Positions 41,101-64,000 of a stretch of 64,000 nt of DNA are shown here, one piece after another. This DNA comes from Chamaea fasciata. Lineage: Eukaryota > Chordata > Aves > Passeriformes > Sylviidae. The DNA is taken from NCBI GenBank assembly GCA_029207755.1, contig JARCOQ010000004.1:41906305-41970304 (forward strand). Reading direction: 5' to 3'. The translations under genes and the position numbers were made by a program. The notes under the pieces were generated by a model that did not search any database, was not told where the DNA came from, and worked only from the letters and a program-made list of their open reading frames with translations. Positions within the stretch are counted from its first letter, which is position 1, and each line of letters starts with the position of its first letter.

Positions 41101-42650
41101 TTTTAAATTGGAGTAGAAGTATTGTTTAGTTTGTTCCTCATTTCTAATTCTCTGAAACACTTTTATTCATTTAAATAAAAAAAATAGCAAGATGTTGGGG
41201 TCTTTTTCCTAAATCTTGTACTGCAATTACTTCTCTTGCTATTTTCAGACCTGTGAGTTGACATCTGAGACAGCTCATATGGAACCAGCAGACTTACTTG
41301 TCTACCACCTAAAATCATACAATCGAGAAAAATATTTTTTATTTTGTGGAGATACATAGATTAATGTAGGTTTTTACAACATGCAAACATGCTTTTATTT
41401 CTATTTATAAATTTCCTGTTAGATCTGTGAGGCAAAGGGTAACTTTAACCTTAGCACTTCCTAGATTTTGACTCTGTAACTGCACTATTATCCTTTAGTA
41501 TTTATCTGTCACATACAATAATCACAGTTTTGTAACCTCAAATAACTTGAAACTAACAGTCTTAGGTGATAGAATCAGTGATGAAGGTGAAATAACTTTT
41601 TCTTGTATTTTTCATGGCATCAAAGCATTCTGCAAATACTGCTAAAAAGAGGGTCTGCATCTTAATTCTGTCAAAAGGTGAGAACCCTATGACATGATGA
41701 CAATAAATTTGGTGCAATACAAATTGTGTTTAATCTCTAAGGCAAAGTGCAGGTTAAATGTCATTTGCTTTTAATCCAGGTGCTACTCATTTGATGAACA
41801 CCCTTAGTTATACATAACATAAAGCTGAATTAACTGTTGGGCTTACTGGTGCTGCAGTGTCAAAAGGCCTTGCCTGCTATAACTTTCCTTTGCACACTGA
41901 CATTTTGCAATGCAACATGTTCTAATTAGACAACCTGATTTGACTTATCTGAAAGGTTCTTGTAAATATAATTTTGGGTCTCAGGCCTGGGAATTACCTG
42001 GTTGAAGGATGTGATTTTGTAAAAACCTGTTTGACAAGTTTGCTCCACATCTGCCCAACCAGCACACGAGGCACACCAAAAATTTCAAACAGGTACTAGA
42101 CTTTGTTTGCAGTAGATCTCTGTTGCTTAGCAGAACACTTGCTCTTGGCATGACCCTACACAAACAATGCCTGATGTCAATTTTAAGTTTTCACAAGTGA
42201 AGTTTGTTATGCAGAAAGGGGCAGCATGAAAGCGGCTCTGCTGGCTTGCTCTTGGCACTGACACCAGAGAACACTTGCCATGGGAATGTCTGAACCAGTG
42301 GTGTTTTCTTGTAGCAATTATTTATCATTGTTTCTGTAAGAATTAACTTCCACGGAAAATATGAAAATTGCAAAAGTTAAATTTGGAAAAGTGTTGAAAA
42401 CAGTCTGGCCGAAAAGTGTGAATTTTTGAATGAGAAGAGTGCCTACGTGGGAGATGGATTTAGGACTCGTCATTCTTATCCTTCTCTGCTGCTGGGACTT
42501 GACAATGATGCCCGTACGTCCTCCTCACCTAGGCAAGAATAAAAAGGGGTTGAGAGAGGGGTCCTTGTGCAAGGATGCAGAGCCTGAGAGGGGTCACTTC
42601 CCACAGAACACTGGCCGGTGTTCAGTTGGTCAGACGCTACCCTCAGTCGC
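31458..42650. other. Intergenic, no confirmed gene
   Basis: A long stretch with chance-sized open frames and no recognised transposon. It contains a (TTG)n microsatellite at about 38127-38163. It also holds one 204-codon open frame on the minus strand at 38255-38869, discussed as a finding. No splice-consistent exon chain was recognised. Confidence 0.5.
38127..38163. repeat. (TTG)n microsatellite
   Basis: About 12 uninterrupted copies of GTT/TTG. Confidence 0.95.
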
Positions 42651-42689
42651 ATTCCCCGCCAGGAAAGGACAGGCTTGGCCTCAAATCCC

Positions 42690-42890
42690 AGGGGCGCCCT
42701 GCGCCCCCCTCAGCGCCCGGCGAACCGGGGGCGGGGCTGCTCGTCCCGGTGACTGACGGTCACGCTGACCAATCGGCGGCCGCGCCGGCGGCAGGGGTTT
42801 GCATTCGGTGCGGCGTTGCCGCGGAAACGGCGGCGCGCGGGCTGCTACGGCAGGGCGGGCAGTGGGGTCTGCGCCGCGGGTACGTGAGCT
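42690..42890 (+). promoter_or_regulatory. CpG-rich promoter, probably of ZNF474, with GC box, CCAAT and RFX X-box
   Basis: A short CpG-rich island stands in AT-rich surroundings. In order it has a GC box ggggcggggc (42727-42736), a CCAAT box in tgaCCAATcgg (42769-42773) and an X-box GTTGCCGCGGAAAC (42815-42828). The X-box has the two RFX half-sites with the normal 2-base spacer. Possible splice donors follow at 42880 (gtacgtg) or 42884 (gtgagc). RFX plus NF-Y sites are typical of cilia and testis genes, which suits ZNF474, known in mammals as testis-expressed. The assignment to ZNF474, whose ATG is 8.7 kb downstream, is inferred from orientation and the absence of any other gene between them. 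Confidence 0.6.
42815..42828. promoter_or_regulatory. RFX-type X-box
   Basis: GTTGCC-GC-GGAAAC matches the imperfect inverted-repeat RFX consensus (GTTGCC, 2-base spacer, GGNAAC). It lies about 40 bases downstream of a CCAAT box within the CpG island. Confidence 0.65.
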
Positions 42891-42955
42891 CCTTCGCTCC
42901 CTCCCTCCTTCTCTCCCCTCCTTCTCTCCTTCCTTCTTTCCCTCCCTCCGTGGCG
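42891..42955. repeat. Pyrimidine-rich tract
   Basis: About 65 bases of C/T made of interrupted ccctcctt units, directly after the CpG-rich promoter and its possible splice donor. Confidence 0.8.
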
Positions 42956-45900
42956 GGCACACCGAGCACAGGGGCAACAGCACAGAAGCCCAGCCTTAGG
43001 GGACGTGAGGGAATTTTGATCCAAGCGGAGGCAATAGGTTTTTAGGAGGACATGGTCTCAGGAGCCTTGGATCTGAACGAGCCTGTCCGTTTTTGTTTTC
43101 GGGCAGGGCGGTGGAAGAATGGTTGGGTGAAGAGGAACCATGCTTTTCCGTTTCTCCCGCTGTCCACGCCACTCTTCTGCCTGGCCAACAGGCACGGGGA
43201 CCCCTGAACTCACAACCCAGTTTTACTAGTTTCACCTGATTTCCCTGTGAAGATGGTACTGACACCGCGCCTGGGCTGAGCCTCGGTCAGCTACGGTTTA
43301 AATAATGCAGTCTTGTGTCCTGTCCTCATCCAGCTAAACCGGTGTTTTCCCTGAGTACCAGATGGTCAGATTCCTGCAGAGATCAGGGGCCCAGTTGTAA
43401 ATAAGGAGAAAGGTCAATCAACAAAGATTTGTGTGACTTTTTACCTGTAGACCAGCTAGCTGGTAATACATTCATGTGTTTTAGTGCTTACTGTGAGGAT
43501 AATGCATTTGTTCTCTGTAATTTGTTTCTGCAGAGGTTTGCCTGGCTTGGCAACAGTGGTGCGTGAGCATTCACCAGGTCAGATGTTCTGACTTCTTGGT
43601 TCCCCACTCTTCTAGGGGACTGGATTGAGTTCATTTATGTGTGTGTTTTAAGGGACAGGAGGATACAATTGCAGTACAATTTCAATGGCCAACAATGTGG
43701 ATGTTGAAAGGTAGAAATGTTACTCTCTCTAAAAGGCAGCCTGGCACATAATTGCAGATTGTCTTATATAACAAATTATCTCTTTCAGTTCTGTTCCTGG
43801 AAAATATGTGATACAAAACAATAATGAATAGATTTACTAAAAAGCCGTTTTATTTGGCAAGAACAACAGAAATAAACGACTTTACTGTCCAAGTGGTTTA
43901 TCTTAAAGCTTACTGCAAACTTTATTCTTAAGGTACTGTAACTGAACTGATTGCTCAAGTTACAAACTAGTACCATTTCCTTCATTACAAATTTATGTAT
44001 TTTACTAAAATTTTCTATCTACTTAACTCTGTAGGACATTGTTCTGTAATAGAATGCACTGGTTTATAAACAGGTGAAATTATGGCTACACAGTAGGCAC
44101 CTCAGACATTTTAAGCCATATTATCTGAGGACATTTCAGGTTTATATTCCATACGTATTTTTATTGGCACATGGAATTTAATCCTGTTCACTAAAGAATT
44201 ATAAAATAGAAAACAGGACAATATGGACCAATGCTTCAAATACAAAATGAGTAAAAGATGATCAATACACATGACAAGTTACATAATCATCAGGACCCAG
44301 GGGTACCAGGTAAAACTTGATGACCTTTATCCATCATGTTGTCTCACACCAGTTGTAAATCACTGTTGATTTAATCTGGAGGAGAAAAATAGTAATGTAG
44401 AAGAAAGATGCTTTTAAGATTTTTTACAAACAAGAGCCTTCAAAATGAGTGCTAAAATGCTGTTAAGGCTCTTGCTGGATATGATGAATGTTTTGATAGC
44501 CCTCCTAGCACGCTGTTTTCTGCAAAAGATTTAATAGGCATCCCTTTCTTTTTTGTATCACTATGTCACGGCTGTTCTGCAAAGTATTAGGATGTGCTGC
44601 ATAATTCACGGAAAATGCAACAGTGAGTATTTAATAATGTCTTGTTAGGTTTTCACATTTTACAAAATAATTGGAATGTCCAGAGTTTTGCTTTTCTAGA
44701 CGTTTTCCACTTAGGATAATTTCATCTGCTGCTGTAGATTCCCTCAGTTTCTCTTCTGCTGTTGTGGCTCTCTGCTCATAATTTAGTTTTTTATATTTTA
44801 GTAGATGGTCTTTCTTGCTGAGTTTAGTAATTTCCATGGTAGTCAGATTATCTATTTGAGTATTCTGTTCATAACAAAAGTACCAAAAACCCTAGTTATG
44901 GGATCATTTATCAGCAGAAACACTTTTTTTTCTATTCAGAGAAATCAGTCTATTAATATTGATTTGCACTGTAAAAGAAAAGAACATTTACCCCTTTAGA
45001 TGACTTTATCCTGTAATGTAACTGTGTTACTGCAGTTTATTGGGAAAAGTGTCTTTCCATCTCTGAATCACATTACTCTATCCTTGTCTTGTGATGGACC
45101 TTTGCGAACACATGCAGACACAGGCTCAGACACATCCACAGTTTTTCTCTTGTCTAAGTTATACAGGGTATATCTTGGAGGAAACTTCCAGTTTTGTCTA
45201 ACCAACACTTTAAACAGAGGGAAAAATGTTCACTAGAAGATTCCCAGACAGTTCTAGCCTGTTTGCAAATATCAGAACACAATGGCTTTTTAACTTGGTC
45301 TGTTTGGTTTTAAGTATTCTTGTCCTGTCCTCCTGTTGGGCTGCATCCACTTTAAACAAAGGCATAACCACCACCCTCTGGGCTGCAGATTACATGGGGG
45401 AAAAGGTGTATGTGCACTTGATCCTCTGCTGGAACAAGCTCCACACTTGGATGTTTCTGAGTGTGCATTGCTCCTAAGACTTTAACTCAGTGATACTAGA
45501 TGTTACAGACTAGCAAGGTCTTGAAGCTGACTGAAGTGAAGTACATGCCAATATTTGTGTGTTTGGAGCTTGCAAGTGGTTACTTGAGAGAGGAAGATGC
45601 ATAAAAACATGGATCATGCTCAGCTATGAAAAGTTGAAACATCCTGACATAGTAAACTTTGGATTTTCTACATCTCCATGGTATTTATTTAAGTTCCATA
45701 AAATAACAGATTATTCTTTTCACATGACTGAAAGAAATGGTTAGTCCCTAGGACTACCCCAAGGAGATTCCTTCAGCCAGAAACTGGAGAGAATGTAGAG
45801 CTGAGCTGGAAAAATGTGAGGCTTTCAATATGTGGTTAATTTGCTAAAAATATTGTTGGAAACATAAAAATGTTTTTTTTTTCTTTTATCTTTCAGTGAA

Positions 45901-47205
45901 AAACAGATCCAGCAGTAAGATACTACAAATTGTCCAATATTTTTGTCCAGCTTACGTTTGAGTACTTTGTCTTAACAGATTTCTAAAATGATTTGTAATT
46001 GAGCGATATAAAACATTTAGCACAAGAAAAAATAAAGCTCAAGATGTAGATTTAATTTCATTTGCTTTCCCTTAAAGAATAATGGGAAGCCTCATAGAAA
46101 AAAATACTTGGAAAAAGCCTGAAGCAATGCTTTCTGGCACTCAGCAGAGAGTGTCAGTTTGGTCCTTTCTGACGCCTCTTTTATATGTAAATATAATATG
46201 AACCCAGAAAAGCAGAGAAAAAAGAATTACCTCTGTCTTGACTGTAAAGTTAGGGATCAGCCTTAGAAAATTCTGTGACTGGGCTGATTCAGTATTGGGG
46301 TGCTAGAAAATCTAAATTGAATTTTCTTCTTTTTCAGACTTGCTGTGTTATGCTTGGCAGATCACTTATTTCATCTCTCAATATCTTATGTCCTCTTATA
46401 CTGAGTTTTCTCCTTTGTCTGTTTACACAGTCCAACCCAGACTGAAAAACAAGGATCTCTGGATGTCCTTGTAGTACAAGAAGCTTTTGCTTGTTGCTTC
46501 TCACTTTAAACTATTTGAGACATTTCCAATTTATATAACAGTAAAGTTAGGTATTGCAAGTAAAATCTTTTCTTTTAGGATACTTGTGAATTTAATCCAA
46601 TAAATCACCCTTGTTAAATGACCCATAACAACGTGGTGTCACAAACAGAAAGCTTCTGGTTCCAAGCACTGGATTGTGGGCAGGCAGAATAAGTATACAA
46701 CATTGAGTGTAGTATTGAAGGAAGGGAAAAGAAAGGGAAAACTCAGAGTGAAATGTGGTTTTACATAAATAGAGTTCACACAACCAAGAGTTCTTGAATC
46801 CAAGATAATGAATTAATCAGTTCCTTTCTGCAAGCTAAAATTAGTCTATTCTTTTTTTGGCACTGTCAACTGATCTGTAGCTGAGCTTCTGCTAGGCTTT
46901 TGTATTTGCCACCAGTTTGGACCCATATGTTTTCCTCTTCATTTATGAGTCTCTGTAACCTTTCCTACTCTCCCTCAAACAGAACAACCCATGCAGACAT
47001 TCTCATAAATCTGTTACAGGAGTTCTGATTTTTGTAAGCACTCTACAATTATAGATGACCTCTCAAAGAGCCTCCTGGATTTAAGCCACTGTCACCTGAA
47101 GCAAGTACTCCCTATAAATCCTTCTCAGCTTTATCAAACACTTTGAAAAAAAATAGCAAAGTAATTGGATCCCACTGCTTACTTAGCCAGTTTATGGTCT
47201 TCCTG

Positions 47206-47311
47206 GAAATTGTTTCTGCTTTTAGATGAAGCCAAGCATGTCCAAGGGGAATTTTTTTGAAATTGTCTCTGCTTGTAGATGAAGTCAAACATGTCTAAGA
47301 GGTTCTTGGGG
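47206..47311. repeat. Imperfect 53-bp tandem duplication
   Basis: Two adjacent copies starting gaaattgt(t/c)tctgctt, each followed by tagatgaag(c/t)caa and catgtc(c/t)aag. They differ at several positions, so the duplication is not recent. Confidence 0.8.
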
Positions 47312-49267
47312 TATTTTTGACATGTAAGCTTGAAAGCTCTGTGACCTTTGTTTTAGCTCTGTGTTTATTTGGTGCAAGGATTTATCTTTCTGTGCTAGCA
47401 GATTAGAACAGTGACAGTGAACCGCCATATAGATTAAAAAGATTTTACAGTCTGATACAGCTATACATGGAATGGCTGTGATACCAGGCAGCATCCATAA
47501 ATTGTACAAAAACAGATTTCCCAAATTCTCTCAGTCGTTCCTGTATTTTGTCTATTGAGTAAGTGTGGTTTTGTCCTAGTAGTAGGATGCTTCATGCAAT
47601 GTGTTACCATTTCCATAAGGTAAACTCTGTTCTTTTTTAATAGGTGGGAGGTCGTTGTGTGGAATTCCAGCTAAGTCAAAAGCAGTATTCTTGAAGATTC
47701 ATTGGAGACAGCCAGTTTAATCCCCCGGCTAACACCAGTATGTTTTGTTCAATTCAGTCAAGGAATCCAGGCTTATAAAATGACCTTCTAATGGTTTTTG
47801 AGGAATTGTTTACATGACAGAATCAAGAGAAATGAAAACCAGAGAGGGTCGCTCTTCAGAAATGGACTGCATACAGGAAATAGGAAACGTATGTGTCAAC
47901 TTGGCTTCCAAGTTCCAGCGCTGACATGAAACAAGACATAATGAAGGCTGTTTCAGGGAAGTTCCCACTTCCATAGACAGAATCACACATGTGGCTAAGA
48001 GAAGGCAGCATAAGTGAAGCATTGTTAATAATGCTGTTGTTGCAGTTTCTGGCATGGTTAATAATGCTGTTGTTGCTGGTGTTGTGATAATGTTATCATT
48101 GCAATTGATTAGGTGAAGTTTAAAAACTGTGTGCAAGAGTTCCTGTTCCCACTTCAGGACAAGAAAATGGTAGATGTATTGAGCTGTTTGTGCTCTTGTC
48201 ATTCTGTTCTGTTTTGGTTATCCTGATTCTAAACTAGCCATAGTATTTCATTTGCTTTTAATTACATTGAATTTCTCCACTAGTTGTAAGTGACCTGTCA
48301 CTGCGGTTCATGAAATTGTTTTTAAGTATTGTCCTTAGTGGAATTGCTGAGAAGAGAAATGTTTTCCCATAGCTGTATGCAATGATTAATTGTACCTTCC
48401 TGCTTTATTAAAACACATTACAACATTTTTAAAAGAAAAACAAGGAATTTTTATGTTTTGAATTGTTAAATCCCAGTCCTGATTTACTTCCACATCTTTA
48501 CCACTGAGCTTGAGACAAGATTTGAACTGCTTATATGCCTTTTCATTTCACACTGAATTTATAGGAAGTTTCCAAATAACAACAGTCAACTTGGCAGGAA
48601 TAAACGTAGACCAAATGGTGTAATCCCCACAAGGAAGCATAATTCTCTTATGAAGTATTTACAATACCAAGCTTGGAAATCCAGCAATAGGTTATATTGT
48701 TAATAGATTGTTTATAGCATCTTTTATTGACTCATTCCTTCCTAATTGCAACAGATTAAGTCACCTAACATTCTTCATATGGCAGGCAGTTCAGTGTTCA
48801 GTGTTGCTTTAAGAATCCTCTCAGGTACAAGAAAGTTTCATTCTGTCACAAATCAATAAATAGGACATAAATAGGACCTTGCAAAGTTCAGAAGTTCCCT
48901 GAAATGTTACTGAACATCCTCCCTTCCTGTGGCCTGCCAATAACCCTTATCTCTCCTGCCTTCATGACCCTTTAATGTTTCCCTGGCTCTCCATTCCCTT
49001 CATCCTCCTAAAGAGTTTGGCTATTTCCCAACTTGGATTCATCCAACAGGGCACCCTCCTTGGAAACTCTCCCAGTCTTTGAAACAGCCTTACAGTACAG
49101 TAGCCTGAGTACTAATTTGCACATTTAAATTTCACATACTGCTGAACCTGTTATTTTGGTATCTGAACTAAAAATTCCAGTTGCTATAGTTTTGTGTAAC
49201 CATCAACATACATTTTATGCACCTGATACACCTGATAGCTTCAGACATGAGAGGATACTATAGCCAC

Positions 49268-49413
49268 ATACTCTACCCTGTTTTTCAGCAGACTGCAGTT
49301 ATCTAATGCAGTTTTGAATGAGGTATTAACTTTGAATGAAATACTCTACCCTGTTTTTCAGCAGACTGCAGTTATCTAATGCAGTTTTGAATGAGGTATT
49401 AACTTTGAATGAA
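49268..49413. repeat. Exact 73-bp tandem duplication
   Basis: Two adjacent identical copies (49268-49340 and 49341-49413) starting atactctaccctgtttttca and ending aactttgaatgaa. No mismatch is seen between them. Confidence 0.95.
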
Positions 49414-51473
49414 CAAAGTATAATGGCCCTCAAGAATTTTATTTTTAACAACTAACTACAGCATACTTGCTCACAGAGATTTGTTCCAGTACAAATCACA
49501 GACTGGGTCTGATGGCCTTCACATTTTCCGGTTTGCCTACAAATAAATACAAGCTTCACAGGAACTTTTTGTAAAATAAGAATGTATCCCAAGTGTCCCA
49601 GAAATATGCAGCTCTGTGAGTATTTAAGCAAGCAGTGTCAATGCAACAGTCTAAACATTTTTCTGTACCTGGCAAAAGGATGACTACTCACATGGACCTG
49701 GTGACAGCTTGTTTTTTCACTGTTGCCCCTGTCCTTAAGATACCCCCTAGAATAATTGTAGGAGACTAGAATGAGCTCAATGACTTCTCAGTGATACAAA
49801 GTTTAACTGTCATCTCAAAGGTAATAACCTTTGTCATTGCACTTGGGTATAGTAAAAGTCAGCCTGCGGGTTCTTTTTTAGAGGTGAGACAGATAAGGGT
49901 GAAAAGGCTTTTGAGCGAGAACAAAGTCTTCAATGGTGACATGGCAAAAAAGATCCAGGTTTGATGGTTGCAGCTGAGGAAGTGAACCAAGACACCAAGA
50001 CAACCAGTGTGGATATGTTTGTGTGTTAGGAACCCCCTACAGGTTTGGAAGGATTGAGATAAAGTCTGGAATATTCAGTAAGAGCAAGATGGCTTTAGCC
50101 AGATGTTCTCTTACAGATAAAGTAGACTGTCCTTGACAATTACCTATCATTGCAATGTGCTAGTTTGGTTTTTTATTTTTCCATGCAATTAAAACAGTAG
50201 ACTCTGCCATACATGTGTATGGTCTGAATTATATTTTCTAATCCTTGGAGGACTAGCACAAAATATTTTAAGAAATGAACATTTAAGGGATAAAGCACAA
50301 ATTTATCTCTTTACAGGGGTAAACTGGACATTGAAAAACTGAAATATATTTAGTGCTGTCTGGAACCTAAGCAAATACAGTGCCCTTTCTCTCTCATCCA
50401 GCATGTGCTTCAGCTCCCAGAGCACCTCAGTAAGCCTTATTAAAAAAAACATGCTCCATTTCATTAATAACACTTTTGTACTGGGAGAATCAAGACTGGT
50501 TAGGGATTTGAGACACCACATCAGAAGTGCTGAATTAAGGTGCTAATAATAATAAGTGCTAATAATCTCCTTCAAGCAATAGACTGACTGGGAACACTTT
50601 CCGTTCTGACTCTCCCTTTGTAGATTGGACATTGACAGCTTTCTACAGAGGGATTTTTTCTTATGTCTCTGGAGACAGGGAAATGATGTTTAAGTATCAA
50701 CTTCAAAGGCTTATAAATTGAAGACTGCCAGAAATACCAGTTCCATCAGTAACTGAAAATAAAGCATACTGGTTGTACACCAAACCACTTACATGTCATC
50801 AGCTTCGGTTTGTTCCATCTTCTTTCATGTCCTTCATGATTTTACTTCCTCTAGGATCAGAATTTCAGATTTACATTGTTCAGGTGATCACTATGGATAA
50901 GAATGTATTTGATGTTATTTATCTGCTATTTAAAAATATAACAGATTATTAAGGTTAATTGTGCCTTTTCATAAACTGGTGGTTGGTAACCTTAACTAGA
51001 GAGAACATATTTATTAATTTATATTAATTTCATTTATTTCAGGGTCATGTAAGAGCAAAAGACAAAAGAAAAACACACAGAAACCCCCTTTCTCTACTAA
51101 AACAGCCATTAGGTTCAGTGTTCCAGCTTTGAAGTCCCTCATATATCTTGGCCCATGAAAATGGATTAAGAAGATGTAGAGTCATTCTGAATAACGGACT
51201 TTGCCAAGCTCTTTATGCATAGGGGAGAGAAAAGTTTCCTGAAATGTGATACCCTTAATGGAAACAAATATCAAGAATAAGAGTGTGAACAAAACTTGAA
51301 GTATTCTATCTAGTGGTGAAGAAGCCACTATTAGTATCTCTAGCACCTTCCCTTTAGGGCAAGTTTCAGCATCTAATGTGCCAGATCTTCCCAGAATTTT
51401 TCCCAAAGTAGTACATCTAGAAGCTGAATCCCAGGAAAGGTGACCAGGCACTGCAGTAGTATCACAGCAGTGA

Positions 51474-62063
<10,590 letters not shown>

Positions 62064-62232
62064 CCTGCAAAGTGAAGTGGATGTAGCACACATGCATACG
62101 AATGCATGTCTGCTCACACATACACAGACAGACTCACACACATTTAGCCTAACCTAAAAAGAGTGTATGTGTGTGTGTGTGCACATGAATACACACATGT
62201 GCACTCGTACCTTTCAGACAAACCATGAGAGA

Positions 62233-62238
62233 AATAAA
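62233..62238 (+). terminator. Polyadenylation signal of ZNF474
   Basis: AATAAA 170 bases after the ZNF474 stop codon, in gagaaataaaattc. It is the first canonical signal after the stop. A short TG-rich stretch (about 62166-62182) lies upstream. The cleavage site would be about 62250-62260. Confidence 0.6.
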
Positions 62239-62259
62239 ATTCATCTGGAGAGACATGGT

Positions 62260-64000
62260 CACCAAAACTTTATTGTATAATGATGATATGTGCTCCAAAA
62301 GTCTCCAGAGTAAAAATCAGGCATTGCTACTGAAGTGTAAAGTCAAATACAGAAAATTAGTTCTTTGAAAATTTTGCTTCTCCTCTTTCAAAGACTCTCT
62401 GGTAAGGACTTTCAGCCAAACTTGACTAATCAGAGAGACCAAGTAGCTCCTTTAAGTTTGTTCATTTTTGTTTGGGTTTTCCATTTCTTTCTTTTTTTTT
62501 TTTTTTTGGAGCACTCTAGTGTTCACATCCTTGTGTAACTGTATCGTGCGAAGCCCGAAGCCCCGGACTGCTAAAAGTGAAACCTTCCCATGTAAAGAGA
62601 TCCAGTCACGTGGTAGAAGCAGACACAGGCTGTTTTTAAAAAATACCCAGAAGTGTGCCTCTTTTTGCTTAAGAATGATACTGACCATGAGATTCATCCT
62701 CAGCTCAGTAAACTGATCATGCCTAAAAGTTTATAAGTCAGGGAAGCGCATCTTGGTCATGAACTTTGTAAACGAAAACATTTTAATGTCAAGGTAAAAC
62801 AAGCATGATGTGCCAGATGGCTGGCATAAAATACCACCCTGCCCTCTGTACCAAATGTGGCCATAACAGACAGCCAGTGCTGGCTGGAAGGGTGGGTATT
62901 AATACAAGAAAGTCATGGAGAAGGTGTTTAAAGGTGCTATTTTGAAAAATGCTGTTACGTTATGTAGAGGAATGAATGCCAAAACACATCAGTATAGGAA
63001 TAGGCTAAACACATGAAGGAAGTAATGCTCCCTTTTACAAGGCACAGCAGAGAGCAATTATTATTTTACTTACTCTGAAGCATTTTATTAAGTGGTGAGG
63101 TTATTCAAAAGGTATAACAAAATCCAGTACAAGTTGTGAACTAGCAATCTAGGCTTCCTGATACCATGAAAGAAACTGTACCTCATGTATGGGCTTAAGG
63201 CCTAGAGTTGTCTGTTATGTATTAGGTGATTGATGTGACTTTTCTCGGAGTATTCACACTTACTATTGTACTTACAAATCAGAGGAAGTGAATGCTTTCA
63301 TAGACACTAAAATGAAATATGACTACCGACAACTTTTCTTTTCCAAGCGATCAAGCTGTGTGATTTGTGGAGTAAGTGAAACAAGAAGTAACATCTTTGT
63401 TCTGTCATTAGAGAAATGCTCCTGGCTCCAGCCCTGGAGGGCTGTTAATTCAGACTGGAGAAATACCAGCATTCTTTGGTAAAAATAATTTCCAAAACAA
63501 TCAATGGTACCTCAGCAGCCCTTTCATCTTTGGAATGAGGATTGTATAGTCTGAAGATAGATATCTTCAAGAGTCAAAGGTTCAGTTTCTGTTCTGCAGA
63601 ACAAAGCTGTATAAACCCTGCAGATCTGTTCATAGTGTCTCCAGCGTAAGAAGAGGTGCTGTTGGAGCTAGACCAGTGCCACCCGTCCTCATTTTGGCTG
63701 GCTGGGAGAAGGCTTCTGGCCAGAGGACAGAACAGGGGCACCAGTTTGTGATTGAGAGACTGGCTTCTAGGAGCTGCTGGCTGGCAGCATACACTGCAAG
63801 GAGCCCCTTAGGCTGTGCTAAGGCACACCAATTGCTGGCTCACTGACAAGTGGTTTCATAATTGGAGGATTATGGATGTCATACAATCTCACCTTAGTCT
63901 TCCCTCTTCCTCTCTTTTCTTAGCCATGATAAGCATTTTCTGGCTACATCTGCCTCATTGGGTCATTGAGGTTCACTACAACCACTTCAAGAGCAAAATC
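62260..64000. other. Intergenic downstream of ZNF474
   Basis: No gene or preserved transposon was recognised. A T16 run lies at 62492-62507. Confidence 0.5.

Overview
The window looks like bird nuclear DNA, probably from a songbird. It holds CR1 LINEs, several solo LTRs with 5-bp target-site duplications and an ERVL-like LTR of avian type. The one multi-exon gene that is clearly intact is lysyl oxidase (LOX), and its protein is closely bird-like. The window is eukaryotic, with large introns and sparse coding sequence, so operons, CRISPR arrays and similar bacterial features are not expected and none was seen.

Layout. At 1-4205 on the minus strand lie the TATA promoter, coding exon 1, exon 2 and exon 3 of LOX; exons 4 onward lie beyond the left edge. 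About 0.9 kb upstream of the LOX start is a roughly 300-bp pure pyrimidine/purine microsatellite. From about 5.4 to 42.7 kb is intergenic DNA. It carries two single CR1 fragments of opposite orientation, an older CR1 pol fragment, a CR1 nested inside a CR1, three independent solo LTRs, and an ERVL-like LTR split by a younger insertion. At 42.7-42.9 kb is a CpG-rich promoter with GC box, CCAAT box and an RFX X-box, which I read as the promoter of the next gene. From 51.5 to 62.2 kb on the plus strand are three coding exons of a C2HC zinc-finger gene, the ZNF474 orthologue by sequence family and by its known position beside LOX in vertebrates. LOX and ZNF474 are head to head, about 38.6 kb apart.

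The most notable biology is in ZNF474. Its exon phases join perfectly to give a 260-codon frame with four C2HC fingers. However, codon 91 is TGA where family members have an arginine codon (a CpG-type C-to-T change), finger 3 has lost its first zinc-binding cysteine, and fingers 3 and 4 each carry changes at usually invariant positions. The gene looks recently inactivated or truncated in this individual or lineage, although an in-frame cryptic donor could bypass the stop. Other notable structures are a perfect 36-bp inverted repeat with a 5-nt loop in a ZNF474 intron and an exact 73-bp tandem duplication at 49.3 kb. The TE history is readable from the nesting and from the TSDs.
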